64,000 bases of DNA from Hyphomonas jannaschiana VP2 (GTDB lineage: Bacteria; Pseudomonadota; Alphaproteobacteria; Caulobacterales; Hyphomonadaceae), in contig NZ_ARYJ01000011.1 in assembly GCF_000685215.1 (NCBI RefSeq), positions 43,434-107,433 on the forward strand. The letters run 5' to 3'. Shown here one piece after another: positions 63,985 to 64,000 of this stretch (position 1 is its first letter; the number at the start of each line of letters is the position of its first letter). Both the position numbers and the translations under genes were made by a program. Below the pieces are notes generated by a model, which was given only the letters and a program-made list of their open reading frames with translations, was not told the DNA's origin and ran no database searches.

Positions 63985-64000
63985 ATGGGCAAGGCAAAGT
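63985..64000 (+). CDS. Start of a gene cut by the window end
   Basis: ATG at 63985 follows AAGGAGAGG at ideal spacing and reads MGKAK before the window ends. The first residues are compatible with an elongation factor Tu start, but five codons are too few to name it. Confidence 0.5.

Overview
The window reads as a contiguous stretch of chromosome from a high-GC Gram-negative alphaproteobacterium, most likely a Hyphomonadaceae/Caulobacterales-type marine aerobe. The class call rests on several markers: a PhyR-NepR-EcfG general stress response module with an HWE kinase, an F1-ATPase inhibitor zeta subunit (DUF1476), a CBP3-type cytochrome bc1 chaperone beside bamE, the order plsX-fabH-ihfA-merR, and a SUF operon carrying both an IscS-like desulfurase and SufS. 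The family-level call is inference. Coding density is high and many genes overlap by 4 nt (ATGA/GTGA). I saw no insertion sequence, prophage or CRISPR array.

Layout. 0-2.3 kb: anmK and two small metabolic genes. 2.3-9.5 kb: SUF iron-sulfur operon (IscS-like desulfurase, small membrane protein, sufB, sufC, sufD, sufS, sufT, sufA), with a palindrome in front and a long hairpin between sufB and sufC. 9.5-19.6 kb: two tandem paralogous secreted proteins, a TetR-plsC pair with a self-operator, an orphan glycosyltransferase, a lipoprotein, purS/purC, the ATPase zeta subunit, a membrane-anchored GH16 glucanase, 5-formyl-THF cyclo-ligase with a probable 6S RNA in front, a phytase-like esterase and an HxlR regulator. 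19.7-23.1 kb: tRNA-Gly, then the general stress response locus (HWE kinase, phyR, nepR, ecfG, small gene). 23.3-27.5 kb: bamE, CBP3, plsX-fabH-ihfA-merR, tRNA-Pro. 27.6-41.4 kb: mostly minus-strand catabolic genes (S9 peptidase, msrB, MaoC hydratase, class V aminotransferase, GH1 glucosidase, acyl-CoA synthetase, a GNAT-SnoaL-sterol desaturase operon, amidohydrolase) plus a crotonase/epoxide hydrolase pair. 41.5-52.6 kb: housekeeping core (CinA-type amidohydrolase, dnaB, rpsF-rpsR-rplI, fabD-fabG-acpP-fabF-mltG-yicC-gmk, icd). 52.8-64 kb: a cysteine-rich secreted orphan, TrmJ-like methyltransferase with an HI0933-type flavoprotein, a crotonase divergent from two adjacent acyl-CoA dehydrogenases and a LysR gene, a GNAT pair, tRNA-Phe, yacG/RNase G-like, pgi, and the first codons of a gene cut by the window end.

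Most systems are recognisable. The observations most worth a second look are the stress-response control region (a GGAAC-N16-CGTT promoter in front of phyR, and non-ATG starts in phyR, nepR and ecfG), the probable 6S RNA with a matching promoter, two operator-like palindromes (in front of SUF, and inside the promoter spacer of the TetR gene), the tandem secreted paralogs, and a secreted protein with mirror-symmetric cysteine spacing. All similarity statements are from memory of family motifs; no database search was run.
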